A stretch of 64,000 nt of DNA, from contig NC_057320.1 of assembly GCF_000687475.1 (NCBI RefSeq), positions 1,674,001 through 1,738,000 on the forward strand. Direction: 5' to 3'. Position 1 is the first letter of the stretch, and every line of letters begins with the position of its first letter. Source of the stretch: Ustilaginoidea virens (taxonomy: Eukaryota > Ascomycota > Sordariomycetes > Hypocreales > Clavicipitaceae). Made by a program: the position numbers and the translations under genes. Positions 24,752-35,730 of the stretch are shown here, one piece after another. The notes below the pieces were generated by a model. The model ran no database searches. It was not told where the DNA came from and saw only the letters and a list, made by a program, of their open reading frames with translations.

Positions 24752-25004
24752 TATTACGGGCTTAGGCTATGCCTGCGTTATAATATGGCTAGGACTTAGG
24801 CTGCGCTTGTGCCTAGCCTAGGTAGGGTCATATAAGTTAGCGGTATAGGGTCATAGGACTACGCTAGGACCTCGACCTATGCTAATATATGGTTAAATAG
24901 ACCATCGAGAGGCCTTTATTTAAGTCCTCTCTCTTTCCTCTTTAGTCTATTTAATATATCCATTCGACGCCTAATCGTAGTAGCCCTAGGGCTAGTCCTT
25001 TACA
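24752..25004 (+). repeat. Y1 3' LTR (253 bp)
   Basis: Starts TATTACGGGC (RIP form of TGTCACGGGC) and ends TCCTTTACA. It pairs with 12,024-12,276; the ACTTA TSD follows. Confidence 0.93.
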
Positions 25005-25009
25005 ACTTA

Positions 25010-27706
25010 GGATTTTAATGCATTTAGCAGCTAACCTTCTAGAAATCTAACTAATGATATTACTAATCGGCAGTAAGGGACTAATCATCCCAGATTTAGG
25101 AACCTAGCTATTATACCAAACTGCAATACATCCTTTATAATAGGATTTTCTAAGGATTTTCTAAGGTTATTCCTTAACGCAGCTTTCTTCTAGTTTTATC
25201 TAGATTTTCAGTCTTAATTTTCTTCGCATTTTTAAGATATTCCGGCACCTTTTCTCTTCTTATAATAGCTAGTCAGAATGTTCCTACTGATAACCCAAGC
25301 TATACGGCAGAGGTAGAAGAATCTAATAATAACTAGGAAATTGCCTAGCTTAGGGATGAACAATAGGAAATGAGAAAAGAATTCAACTATAAATTTAATC
25401 GAATAAATTTTAAAATCGATTTTTTGGCTGATAAAATAGGCACTTTAGTAGACAGACTAGCTAAGCCTATTGCTAGCCTACTATTATAAGACATAATGGA
25501 TATAGATACCTTCTAAACCCCTATGGGTAAAGGAAATACGCTACTAACTAAAGCCTAGCAGTAACCCCTACCGGTCCTAACCAGTATTAGCAGCCAAGTT
25601 AGCGCTATAGCTATTAAGAAACTAGCCAAAACAGCCAATAGATTCTAGGAATCCTAAAAGCTAGAGGGGGCATCCAACTTCGACTAATAGAAACAGGCCC
25701 TTATAATTCAACTTAGGGTACTTAATATTGCTAAATTTATCGAAGAACCTTCTATTGCTAGCAATTTCAACGATTTAAAGCAAGCACTTTTACTATTACT
25801 TATTAAAAATAGTTGTATAGAAGGACCAGCTGCCGCTATTAACTAGTGTACTAACCTAGAGTCAGCCTTTACGTTACTCACCAAATAGTATTCTCACTTA
25901 TCAGATATACAGCGGACCCACCTATACTCTGCCTTCTATCAACTAAATTTTATAGGCTATAAAGGTACCTTAGAATCTTTTAACGCTTCCTTTAATAGCT
26001 ACCTATCTAGGCTGCAAATTTTAGGCTCCTATATATAACCTTTCGACCAAATCAGCTAGTATTTATATACTATAGAAAGGGTCTTTTTTCAGTAGGCAGA
26101 ACGGCACCGTATAATAATAAGAATTGCCTATACTTAGGGAAATATATTAAATATTAACCTGCAATTTTATATGGTCGATTTACTAGAGGAATAATATATT
26201 AAAGGATTATTAGTAATAAGGGCTACCACTCACCTCGCAAAGGTCAAAGGTGCCGCTACTAATAATAGTAGTAAGCCAGCTAGTAACAATACTAGCAAGG
26301 GTGGTAAAAATACTACTACTAATGCTAATAAAAAGAAATAGGGGTCTTCTACCCAATAAGGGTTTTTTTTAGCTATATAGGGCAAGCCGGAAAATAAAAA
26401 GAAGAATAAAGAAAAGAAAGATTTAGCTAATAAAGTAGATACCCTATAAAAAACCGACGAAAAGGAAAAGACTATTAATTCCTTTATACTAGGAAATTAT
26501 AATACTATAAGTCTTATACCTAGTGAGATAGCCTATTCTTCCTTCTAGGACTACGAATATATGCAATTTCTAGCTATTAGCTATAGTGTATAATCCGGTA
26601 GGAAAACGCTAATAGATTCTTTGCTCTACGATACTAGTTCTATGGTGCATATCATTAACGATAAAAAGCACTTTACCTACTTCTAATACTATACCGGAAA
26701 CAGACTAATCATTAGTATAGGTGGTGGCCCAATTAAGCCTAGTAAGTGGGGCACAGCGTATTTTACCGTACTATAGGGTACTAACCCACCTTAGTGGGGC
26801 ACCTTAGAGCTTACCAACGCCCTTTTCATACCAGCTTTTGACATTAATATCTTTAGCGGCGTTAAACACTATCTAAATCGTAGCAGTATTTAGAGCCAAA
26901 GCCTAATTAATAGCAATAATAAGTGTATTAGGCTTCTTAATTTTAAGAAGTATAGCTTTTTTTTATAATAGAAAGGGGTAGATTCGCCGTTTTTATACTA
27001 TACCAGCCACCTGGCTTTATATAATATCTCGGTCAAAATACCCGCTCTAGCCAACCCAGAAGAATATAAGGAATATCCCCTGCCAAAGGATTTACCTACC
27101 CTACTAGCTGACTCGGACCTTTTATATCCACCAGCTAATTTGCAAGAAATCCTACTAGCTGACCTACTAGCTAGTCCTGGTTTTTCGGTGGTACCAATAA
27201 AGGCTGCTATTCCTAATACAGCCCAACCACTATAGAGGGCCCCGGTCGCCCTTAACCCTGCCCTAATATCAGCAGCTAATATCGAGTATTAAAAGCTGCT
27301 ATTACTAGCCGGCTTTTAGCACATTAGGCTAGGGCATATCGGAATCTAACTTCTCAAGAAGACTTGCGCCGCTACAGCCGGCTTACCTAACCTTAGTAAG
27401 GTAAAGGATTCTGATTTTAACTGCATCGCCTATAAAAGGGCAAAGTCAGTACGGCGTTTTACATCAGGGGCTATACTAAACCTTATGCATTATTTAGATA
27501 TCATAGAGGGCGATATCTTCTAAATTAACCCTTTACTATATAATAAACGCCCTATTTGCCTCATCTTAGTAGACCGGAAATCACGCTTCTATTAGGTGCA
27601 TTTACTACCTAATAAGGAAGGACCTATGGTATTCCCAGTATTATAGGGGTTCTTCCAAAGTCTTAGGAATCGCTATAGCAAATCAGCTATTAAATTCCAC
27701 TATAAT
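25010..27706 (+). pseudogene. W leader, gag, protease and first half of integrase (copia)
   Basis: Leader to about 25,270, then gag with a Gln- and Glu-rich helical start and a KLEGASNFD segment (about 25,650), the usual LTR-gag anchor for copia. The end of gag (26,230-26,460) is rich in Asn, Lys and Ser. The protease reads YDTSSMVHIIND near 26,630, where the usual DSGA is DTSS. The pre-integrase block HIRLGHIGI is at about 27,320. The integrase core shows GDIF, LILVDRKSRFY and LRNRYSKSAIKFHYN up to the LINE-A insertion. Stops are few and mostly at Gln or Trp. No C-x2-C zinc knuckle was found in gag. Confidence 0.85.
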
Positions 27707-29150
27707 TATTATTATTAAAATACGCTAGAGGCTATTTAGAGCTAAATAACCTATCTAGTACTTCTATAAAGATAATTCGGAAAGGAAAAACCTAGTAGCC
27801 GGGAGGAAAACCCTTCTTGCGTTTTTAATTTCTACTTTTTGTCGCCCCGCAGTAGGGGCGGCGGGTATCCGGTGCGTAAGAGAGTAGGGTGCGTAACCGC
27901 TTAGGACTATATTTGGCGGTATTATATAGGAAGAGTGCGAGTAAGAAGTCCCGGAATATCGGGTCTAGGTCGGTAGTCTTATTGGGTGAGAGGTAAGGGG
28001 AGGGTAAGGCCGGGGGGGGTAGGGCTAGCGGCGTGCTCGCGATAGGCATATTCTTATCGGGCGCGTATCTATAGTAGCCTAGGCGCTTCTCGGTATATAT
28101 TAATTTTTTAGTCGGAAGAGAAAGTAAGCCGATTCTAAAGGTTAAAGTAGGCAGCCTTAGGCACTATATCAGTATATAGGTTAGTAATACCCCCCGATTT
28201 GGTGCCTTTTCTTCCTTTCTTTTTTTCCTCTATAGCGCTAATTTTAAAATATATAATGACCCTTTTATTACGGTATAGGGCCGGTACTAACCCTATTAGC
28301 AGAACGGCAGCAGTAGCAGTAATAATAGCAGCAGCAATAATAATAATAGTAAGAATAATAATAGCAAAAATAATAATACCTAAGCGGTTGGCGATACTAG
28401 ATAAAGGGGTGAGTACGGATCTTATATGCGGCGGAACTATAGTTGACCCTTATATAGTAGCCCGGCGAACTACGCATATAGCCTTACGGGCTATATCTAA
28501 CGCGCTCGGAAGATCCCGAATATAGATACCACAGCTAATAAAGTATAGACCGGATCGTATTTACTCTCTAGTAAGGCTAATATAAGCAGGGACTAGTGCG
28601 GCCTACTATCCCTACGCCCTAGTAGGCAAAATATATATACCTTTAGAAAGGACCCCTAAGAACCAGGTCCTAGTATAAGAACTCTTAAACGTATAAGAGA
28701 CTATTACTAGGGGGATAAAGGTGCGTTTTAGATTCGTATATAGTGCGGGTTACCAACTAACTAACTTTGCCTTTTAGGTAGACGATTATAAGGCTCTTTA
28801 GTAGAGGGCTAAATAGGCATCTACTTCTTAGGGGCGTAGTTAGGCGGCGGCAATAGTAGCAGCGGCGGCAATAGGGGGCCTTAGCGCTCCTAAGGTAACT
28901 TAAAAAATACTAGACCTTAAAGAGAGGAAGGTCTTTACTTTAGAATAATAGGCCTATACCTAAAAGGATATCGCTATATTATTATAGGTTTTTTTAGCCT
29001 AAGAGGGGGAGGAGGGGGCTTTAGAGGGGGGGTAAAATAGGGACGATAGGGATAAAGGGGGGGAGGGCAATAGGGGGAGTAAGGGGGGGGAGGGGAAGGA
29101 GGATGCCCCTAATACTAAAATAATAATCATCGACTAGTTTTAGCCTATAG
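27707..29150 (-). other. LINE-A 3' segment, about 1.4 kb, coding status unclear
   Basis: Lies between the ORF2 C-terminus and the 3' tail and is shared by LINE-B (46,080-47,521) and LINE-C (50,972-52,440). It holds a GCA/ATA-rich tract (28,297-28,380), G-rich stretches near 28,990-29,100 and a GCCCCGC-n-GGGGCGG hairpin (27,844-27,861). Near the 3' end a sense frame ends RRPYCGATKSRN-stop (27,825). A frame on the opposite strand changes between copies mainly at third codon positions. I cannot decide between a third ORF, an antisense ORF and a 3' UTR. Confidence 0.55.
28297..28380. repeat. GCA/ATA-rich low-complexity tract in LINE-A
   Basis: Trinucleotide-like mix of GCA, GTA and ATA. The same tract is at 46,858-46,923 in LINE-B and 51,551-51,643 in LINE-C with different unit make-up. 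It probably started as a CAG/GCA repeat partly turned to TAG/ATA by RIP. Confidence 0.8.
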
Positions 29151-29199
29151 GGCTTAAGAGACTTACTTATTCCTAGGGCTCTTTATTTACACTTTAGGA

Positions 29200-32100
29200 T
29201 TATTATAAATATTATATAGGGGCTATATAGGGGTATTTAGTAGCGCCTTTAGCTATACTATATTAGAAGGATTAAATGAGCTAAAATTAGTCGAATCGGT
29301 CGATACTAAATATCTAATAAGCAATCGTTTATACGAAGTATAGTTTATTAAGTATAATAAATATACTATATCGGTCGTAAAGTAAACTAAGGCTAAGACT
29401 AGACCTAAGGAGTATATACCTTTATTTATAGTACTTTAGATAGGAGAGGATAATATAGTAGAGGTCTTCTAGGCCTTCCCTATAGCAATAGAGAGGTAAT
29501 AACACTAAGGGAACTTATTAGAGGTAGAAGAAAGAATTAAGGCCGATTTTTTCTATATAGAGTTAGGTAAGTATTGCCGATTTATACTTCTATAGACTTT
29601 TATATAGTTAGGTTATTTTCGCTATAGATTAAAAGTCTGGTGCCCTTTTGGCTGCTAGGGTCTTATGCTAGGGGCATTTTGCCCTTATTGCTACTTAATT
29701 ACTCTACTATTGGTTATACTAATCTTTTGCTAATTGCTTTTTAGCTAAAAGCTAGCTAGGGTCGGGATCAAGGAATAGTATATAGGCTAGGGGTCTTTAG
29801 TAACCTTTCCTTTATTAGCATCAGAGTATTACCACTACCGCTACTAATATACAGTTAATCCTATTAGTTATACCTATTTTATCTATTCTTTTAAAGAATT
29901 ACTAGTAGATATAGTTAAGATAGAGGTTAATTAGGGGTATAGCTGCCTTAGTCTTAAGGGTATCTAGCGGTATAGCCTTAAAGGCCCTAGTAACTATGCA
30001 GAGGTAGGTTAATTATTTTATAGCTAAGGATTTTACGATGCCTTTCGCTACCCCTCTAGGGGCAATAGGGGTATACTATACCCCCGCGCTAAAGGCAATA
30101 GAGGTCTAGATAACCTACATATAGATTAGGTATACTTCCCGGTATTAGCAGCCTTAGGTTAAGGCTGCTATTATTATAAGCGCGAATTACTACTACTTAA
30201 GTTTCTTTATAATCTTAATATAGTATTCCCTTTATTTTAGCTTATAGTAGATTTCGACTCCTAAGAATCTAGCATACTACTTTAGCTAGATTATTACGGT
30301 CCTAAGCTATACTATAATCTTGTCTGCCTTATATATATAGGTGAAATAGATAAGCTCGCTTTTACTAGGGTTAAAATTAAGTCTGGCTTATTTAGACTAG
30401 CTATTGCAGATAAGCTATACTTTCTTAAATAGTGCTTTTATCTCCCCTATATCTCTCCCGTAGGCTATAATATTTATATCGTCAGTAAAGCCTAATGTAA
30501 TAATTAAGGCTACCTTTTATAGCCTCTTATAAAGTAGTATAATATAAATAAGGAAGAGGATAGGGGAAAAAGGGGACCTTTATAGTACCCCGGTAGTAAT
30601 CGGCAATTTCTCTATAAGCTATCCTTCAAAATAGATTTATACTATTTGCAAATCGGTAAAGCTATATACCTATATTATAAGCTATAGCAGGAGCCCTTTA
30701 TTAAAGAGTAGGTAGATAAAGCAAGTATAATTGATTATATCGAATACTATTAATATATTTAATTAAAAGAGCGAGGTAATCCTATTATAATGCTAGGTTA
30801 TACGAATAATCTCTATTAGTATATTTAGTATTATATTAATTAACCGGTTTGCCTTATTACCTATTTAAAGATCCGGAAGGAGGTTACCCTCCTTAAGGGC
30901 GGTAGTAAGCCGCCTTACGATCGCAGCTTTTATAACCTTCCCTACTAGGTTAAGTAATAATATTAGTCTTTATCCTCCTGCCTTTAAGTATTCTTTAGGC
31001 CTTTTCTTAGGCTTTTATAGTACTACTACTTTAGCCTTTTAGAATTAAGCCGGGTAGTACTTAATACGGTATATTTCATTAAAGAGGTATATTAGGGTTT
31101 AAACGAGTAGAGGGCTATATACTTTAAGGAATCCTACTAAGAGCCTATTAGGGCCTAGTGCTTTTTAGCCTGCTATATTATATAATATAGTGCATACCTC
31201 TTTATATATAAAGGAGTCTATAGAGGGGAATATAGTGGTAGTAAGCTAAGGGAATATTAGGTTAGGGATATTATTATAAATAGCCTAAGAGGTAGGGAAG
31301 AACTATTAGGCGAATATTTATGCCTTCTCTTTATATATTATTGCCTTTAGGCCTAGACCGCTTTATTCTAGTAGGGGGATTTCTCTTAATTCGGGCGGGA
31401 GGCTACTATATAGGCAGGCCTATTTCTCTAGAGACTATAGGTCGGCATTCTATATAGTTACTTTATTAAGGGCCTTTTGCTATAATCGGCGCTATTCCTC
31501 TTAGATAATATAGGATTAGGTCGCTCCCGCTTCTTAGGCGGCGCTAAAGTTCTCCGGGGTATAGTATACTGCCTATTTTTAGTAGGCCTTTTTTGCTGCT
31601 ATTTAGGCTATTTTAGCGCGGGAGTTCTACTAGGGCTCTATACTAGGAGCTTTAGGTGCCCTCTTTAGTGCCGCTATATTGGCGATACTCTAGAGTTAGC
31701 CGGTAAGCTATTCGGCATATATATTTATTTTAGTAGGGGAATAGAGCGGGGCCTTAGTATAGTAGGTAGTAAGTTAGTTTTTTGCTTTAGCTTAAGCGAG
31801 GTATTAATCGAGGGACTTTTAGCTATTCTTTAAGGGGGGGGCTTTTACGTAATAGTTATTAGTCTTAATATATATAAGCTAGGGGATATAGTCGGATCTA
31901 ATAAGGTTAGCATTTCTAAAATATTTGATTATAATATTTAGTATAACCTATATATAGTCGATAGTGCTACTTCTCTTTCTTAGGGCCCTCCTTATTACCT
32001 CGCTATAAAGAGTAATTAGCCTAAGCCGCTATTATATTGTAAATTTAAAGAGAGTATTAATACCGGGCGAGGTCTGGTTTAAGCTTTCTTAAAGAGGGTA

Positions 32101-32760
32101 GTATATATTAAAGTCCCTAATAAAGGCACTATAGGGGTGGGGTAGGAGTTTAGCGAATACGGTAAAAGGGGTTATCTAATTTAGCTTATAGCCTAAAGAG
32201 TAGATAGAGTAGATATTAGTATATAATAGGGAAATCTTATATTAGTCGGTTCCTTTATCGCTAGACTATATACCGGGCTTATGCCGCTTATAGATATATA
32301 TCGTTATTCTCCCGCTATATACTACTAATATATATCTTCTAAGGCTAAGGCTTAGTAGGGTCTATTTAGGCGCGGCGGGTTTTTAGATTGCTATAATATT
32401 AGGCTCGTATTAGTAATAGAGTATTAGTCTTATAAGGGTGGTTTTCTTCTATATATTCTAGTAGAGGACTATTATTATATAAATAATTATAAGGGGGTTA
32501 GTAGTAGCGGTATAATAGAGGTGGCTATAGGTTAGGCGTCTAGGGCAAGCACGGTCGCACTATAGTTTTATATAGGGGCGGCTTGGAGGAAGGCGGTAAT
32601 ACTACTATTAGCCCTAATGCGGGGGGTCTTATTAATGCTTTTAACCGATCGGCCTTATTTCTAGGGGGAGGGTTTATATAGGGGAGATCTGCTAGCTATA
32701 CGGCGGCGGCCCTGGTCTGCAATTAGGATAGTATTAGCGTCTAATACTATATATGAGGCG
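29200..32760 (-). pseudogene. LINE-A ORF2: APE endonuclease, RT, C-terminal domain
   Basis: Endonuclease segment about 32,160-31,850 with RDFN (GDFN in the family), YPL and STIDY. RT is about 31,200-30,250: GWKALGPDG-like start, KKRPK and RPISLLNLVGK, FQLDVSVAFDTVN, AAGVPQGSPLSP, and the catalytic box FTDD at 30,489-30,478 (FADD in most relatives), still with both Asp. The C-terminal region about 29,640-29,400 has ILTQL, EKIGLNSFFY and a decayed Cys cluster. In the family ORF2 nicks the target and reverse-transcribes from it. Stops throughout. Confidence 0.9.
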
Positions 32761-32799
32761 AAGAGCCTCGGTCTATCGCTATAGGAATTTCTAGCTTTT

Positions 32800-33960
32800 T
32801 CCTATTATTCGTTTGCTACTTTATAGAGGTAGGACCATACCGGGTGTAATTTATAACAATTAAGGCAGGATTCGCATTAGTTCTATATAGTAGTTAGGCA
32901 GCTTTAATCGCTATCTAGGTGGCGTTTAGAGCTATACTGGCTATAGCGAGCTGCCGCTATATAGTATATAGCGATATAGCCGAATTTAAAGCAATTATAG
33001 TACTAGCAAAAGTATATAGTATCGTTATACGGTTCGGCTTTAAATATCTCTGCTTAGTATATAATGCCGGCTTTATAAAGCTTATTTATAAGGTCGATAG
33101 AGTCTACCCTTATAATTAGGGGCACCTGTATTATAGTCCCCTTAGGGCGGCAAAAGGAGACCCTAGTAAAGCCCTCTCTATTAGCTTTAATAAGATTCGA
33201 CTAAATATCTTTTATTACGGCATTTATAGTATAGTAGGTTAGGAAGCTTTTAATGATAATACTAAATAAGTATCGATTAGGTTCTGCCTCTTAGCTGAAG
33301 GCAGGGCATACCTAGGTTATATCTATAGTATACTTTGCTTTTTTTTTTTTAAAGGTAATAATTATATTGCTATTATAGAGCCTACGGGCCGCAATTGCTA
33401 CTCCCTCGGCGGTAGCCCTATTGACTATATTAACGATTTCGATTAGGGTATAGTTTTAGAGGATTTCGCTTATAGTATTTCCTTTAATAAGGATTTTGCG
33501 GTAGATACGGGGGGGTACTATAAGGGGAGCTAGGCTGCATTAGGGTAGTATAGCGGCTGCGAGCCTTTATACGGCGATAGATACCTATATAGCAGGGGCT
33601 GCAATAGGTTTTAGGAGATTCTATATAGCCTTATTAACTGCGGTCTCGATCGTCTATATGAGGGTTCCGATAGGGGTATAAATATTACCTAGGTCGGCCT
33701 CTTACCGGGCAATCTCTGCTATAAAGTTTATAGCCTTTTGCACTTTTCCTAGTACTGCTAGGGGAATATAGTCTTAAAGCTCTTTTATAAAATCTATAAT
33801 AATATCGGCTATTAGTCGTTTCTACCCTTAGGCAGGTTCGGTCTCGGTCTGGTTATACTGCGTGCTATTCGCGATTATAGTATTAGGGTTATAGCGGCTA
33901 TATACTATACCGCCCCTATTCCCTCTGTCGATATCTATTACTTTATCTGCGCCCGCTATG
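32800..33960 (-). pseudogene. LINE-A ORF1 (gag-like, zinc knuckles)
   Basis: Near 33,050-32,830 the minus frame has CFKFGYIAIYC, then SSKRHLDSD, CESCLNC and HPVWSY. This is the serial CCHC pattern found at the end of ORF1 in fungal Tad-type LINEs. Some Cys read Tyr or Phe, as expected from G-to-A changes. Upstream parts are too decayed to place. Confidence 0.78.
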
Positions 33961-34134
33961 CCTACTCCCTGGACGCGATGTGCTATAAGTGAGGGGGGTA
34001 AACGGACGAGAAAAAGCGATTAGAAATATCAGAATTGATTTTAGAGGCGGTTCCGTGCCACTACCTAGGTGCGGGCGAAATCGCGAAAGTTGGCTAAAAG
34101 GTATAATAAGCTACTTAAAGAGGCTGAATTGCAT
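33961..34134 (-). other. LINE-A 5' UTR block
   Basis: The stretch CTTTCGCGATTTCGCCCGCAC on the sense strand and the next 100 bp are almost unmutated and shared by A, B, C and, in part, the scrap at 3,365-3,401. It includes a GTTTACCCCCCTCAC block. The 44 bp beyond (34,091-34,134) are not shared. Confidence 0.75.
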
Positions 34135-34148
34135 AATTCCACTATAAT

Positions 34149-35700
34149 AGTAGTAAGGAAATTAACGATATTATTATAGCCTAGCTAGCTCTTAAGGGTA
34201 TAGATTTTTTAACCTCTTCCCCTTATATTTATAAGCAAAATAGGTTAGTAGAACGCTCTATACGGGTTATCGTTAACCGACTTAGAGCTACTATACTTTA
34301 GTCTCGGTTACCTTTTTACCTTTAGTCTGCAGTAATTCTTGGTATTACTACCTTAGTAAATCTAATAGCAGTCTTAAACTATTCCTTGTTACCTTTCGAG
34401 GAATTAAAGAAGGATTTTCCGGAAATTACGCACTACTACCTACCCGACCTTACTAGCTTTAGGGCTATTAGTGCGGCTATAGAGGTACTAATCCCTCCAG
34501 AAAAATAGGTCATTAGTTATAAGCTAGCCCCCCGGACCGAATCAGGTAGATTATTAGCTATACTAGGTAACGGCACCTACCTCATCTATATTCTATATCG
34601 CCGGGTCGTCACTAAGACCTCTTTTATTACCTTTACCTACTAAAATGAAGGTATAAGCCCTATTTTAAATGGCCTAGAGGGCACTTTTAATTTCTAACCG
34701 TCTTCTAATTTAGAGGGGGTAAATACTAATGTAAATAACGACTAAATTGCTTTAGAAGAGCCTATTTAGAAATCGCCTTGCCTAAATATACCTATTTCGT
34801 CTAAGACCGACGGTATAGGCCTAGTTGAAGGCATAGGCCTACTACAGGCCACAGATCTAATACAGCCTACAGGCCTACCATAACTAATAGGCCTAATATA
34901 GCACACGGATCCACCACAACTAGTGGGCCTACCAAGTGGCCCGCTATAGCACTCTGCAATATTTCCTAGCAATTCGCCGTCTTTCGATTCTAAATCACTT
35001 TAGCCTAACTCAGCTTTTTAGCTTAAGCAAGACGGTCCTTTTTCACCGGCTAAAGAAAATGCAGCCTTTTCCTATACAAAAAGGCTGTAAATACTAAGAA
35101 ATGCAGAAAGCGCTCGTCACTAGGAATCTTAACTATAGAGATTTTCCGAATCCATTACAAAAGTAGGCATACCCTATATATATGAAAATTCTAACTCGCC
35201 CCATATAGCAAATTTTCAATGGTCCGAATCTTAAAGCCCTATATATACTGATTTTCTGCGACTTTCCGATATAATAGATTCTGCCTTTTCGCCCGGCTTT
35301 CTAGTAAATGCAGTATTTTGCTATAGTAAAACGCTGCTTATATTAGAATATCTAAAATTCAAGAGTCTAGATATCGCTTTAAATAAGAGACTGTAGGAGG
35401 AAATATTTCGAGTATCAGAAAATAAGCTTTTTTTCTTATACCAGGTTAGGGCTACTAGGGGTAAAATGCGAGGAAGAATGCAGCCACAGATACGAGACGT
35501 ATAAGGTATCCTAAATTACAGATACTATAGGTCACTTGACCTATAGACTAACTAACAGTCTAACCCACAGACTGACTAATAGTCTGACCAATAGTCTGAC
35601 CCACAGACTGACCAATAGGGTGCTTTCCTACCCACCCAGCTAAAAAACGACTAGATTTTCGAATACCTAGGCAGCCCTTTAGAGGCTTCCACATAGGATT
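34149..35700 (+). pseudogene. W integrase second half and linker (copia)
   Basis: Continues the integrase after LINE-A: SSPYIYKQNRLVERSIRVIVNRLRA, where the family has the PYTPEQNG-AER signature, then LPFEELKKDFPE. From about 34,520 a long linker carries repeated GGCCTAnnn and GGCCnnC units (34,830-34,950) and the tandem array at 35,531-35,617. Few stops compared with the nested elements. Confidence 0.83.
35531..35617 (+). repeat. Coding tandem array in the W pol linker
   Basis: About four imperfect copies of a 22-bp unit of the type CAGACTGACCAATAGTCTGA. In frame it would encode repeated SLTNSLT/HRLT units. The unit is partly self-complementary (AGACTG and its mirror AGTCTG), so it can also form hairpins. 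Confidence 0.75.
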
Positions 35701-35730
35701 TCCCCCCCTTCCTATGCCTTTTACCAATAA

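Larger units (their letters stand above)
12024..25004 (+). mobile_element. Chromovirus Y1, complete, inserted in the W leader
   Basis: Ty3/gypsy element with 253-bp LTRs and TSD ACTTA (12019-12023, 25005-25009). About 7.3 kb once the nested X element (12,798-18,425) is removed. Order: LTR, gag, protease, RT, RNase H, integrase, chromodomain, an extra 1.9-kb segment of unknown content, polypurine tract, LTR. The copy Y2 (from 40,055) aligns with it and shows the X site unoccupied. Confidence 0.93.
27707..34134 (-). mobile_element. LINE-A, full-length non-LTR element in the W integrase
   Basis: 6.4 kb; 3' end at left. It is flanked by the 14-bp TSD AATTCCACTATAAT (27693-27706 and 34135-34148). 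Taking out LINE and one TSD rejoins the W integrase frame as KFHYN-SSKEIND. The 3' end is an ATT-type repeat (TAA on the sense strand). The conserved 5' block shared with B and C ends at about 34,090; a further 44 bp (34,091-34,134) are unique to this copy. Tad/I-like by domain order: CCHC ORF1, APE endonuclease, RT, C-terminal Cys region. Confidence 0.92.

Noticed and set aside
28199..28525. 108-codon plus-strand frame rich in Ile and Ala as a membrane protein
   Set aside because: Generated by the GCA/ATA tract and starting at a TTG; kept only as part of the unresolved LINE 3' module.
28960..29100. G-run region as a possible G-quadruplex switch
   Set aside because: G-runs are present in all copies but spacing varies and no functional context can be seen; base composition of an acidic/Gly-rich frame explains them equally well.
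32919..33119. 66-codon plus-strand frame, repeated on the minus strand at 42,120-42,320
   Set aside because: Both are antisense to the LINE zinc knuckles (FKFGYIAIY, HLDSD, CESCLNC), which are the recognisable coding sense.
34766..34972. Minus-strand frame with repeated GRP and SRP units
   Set aside because: Antisense to the repetitive W pol linker; the plus strand continues the polyprotein frame.
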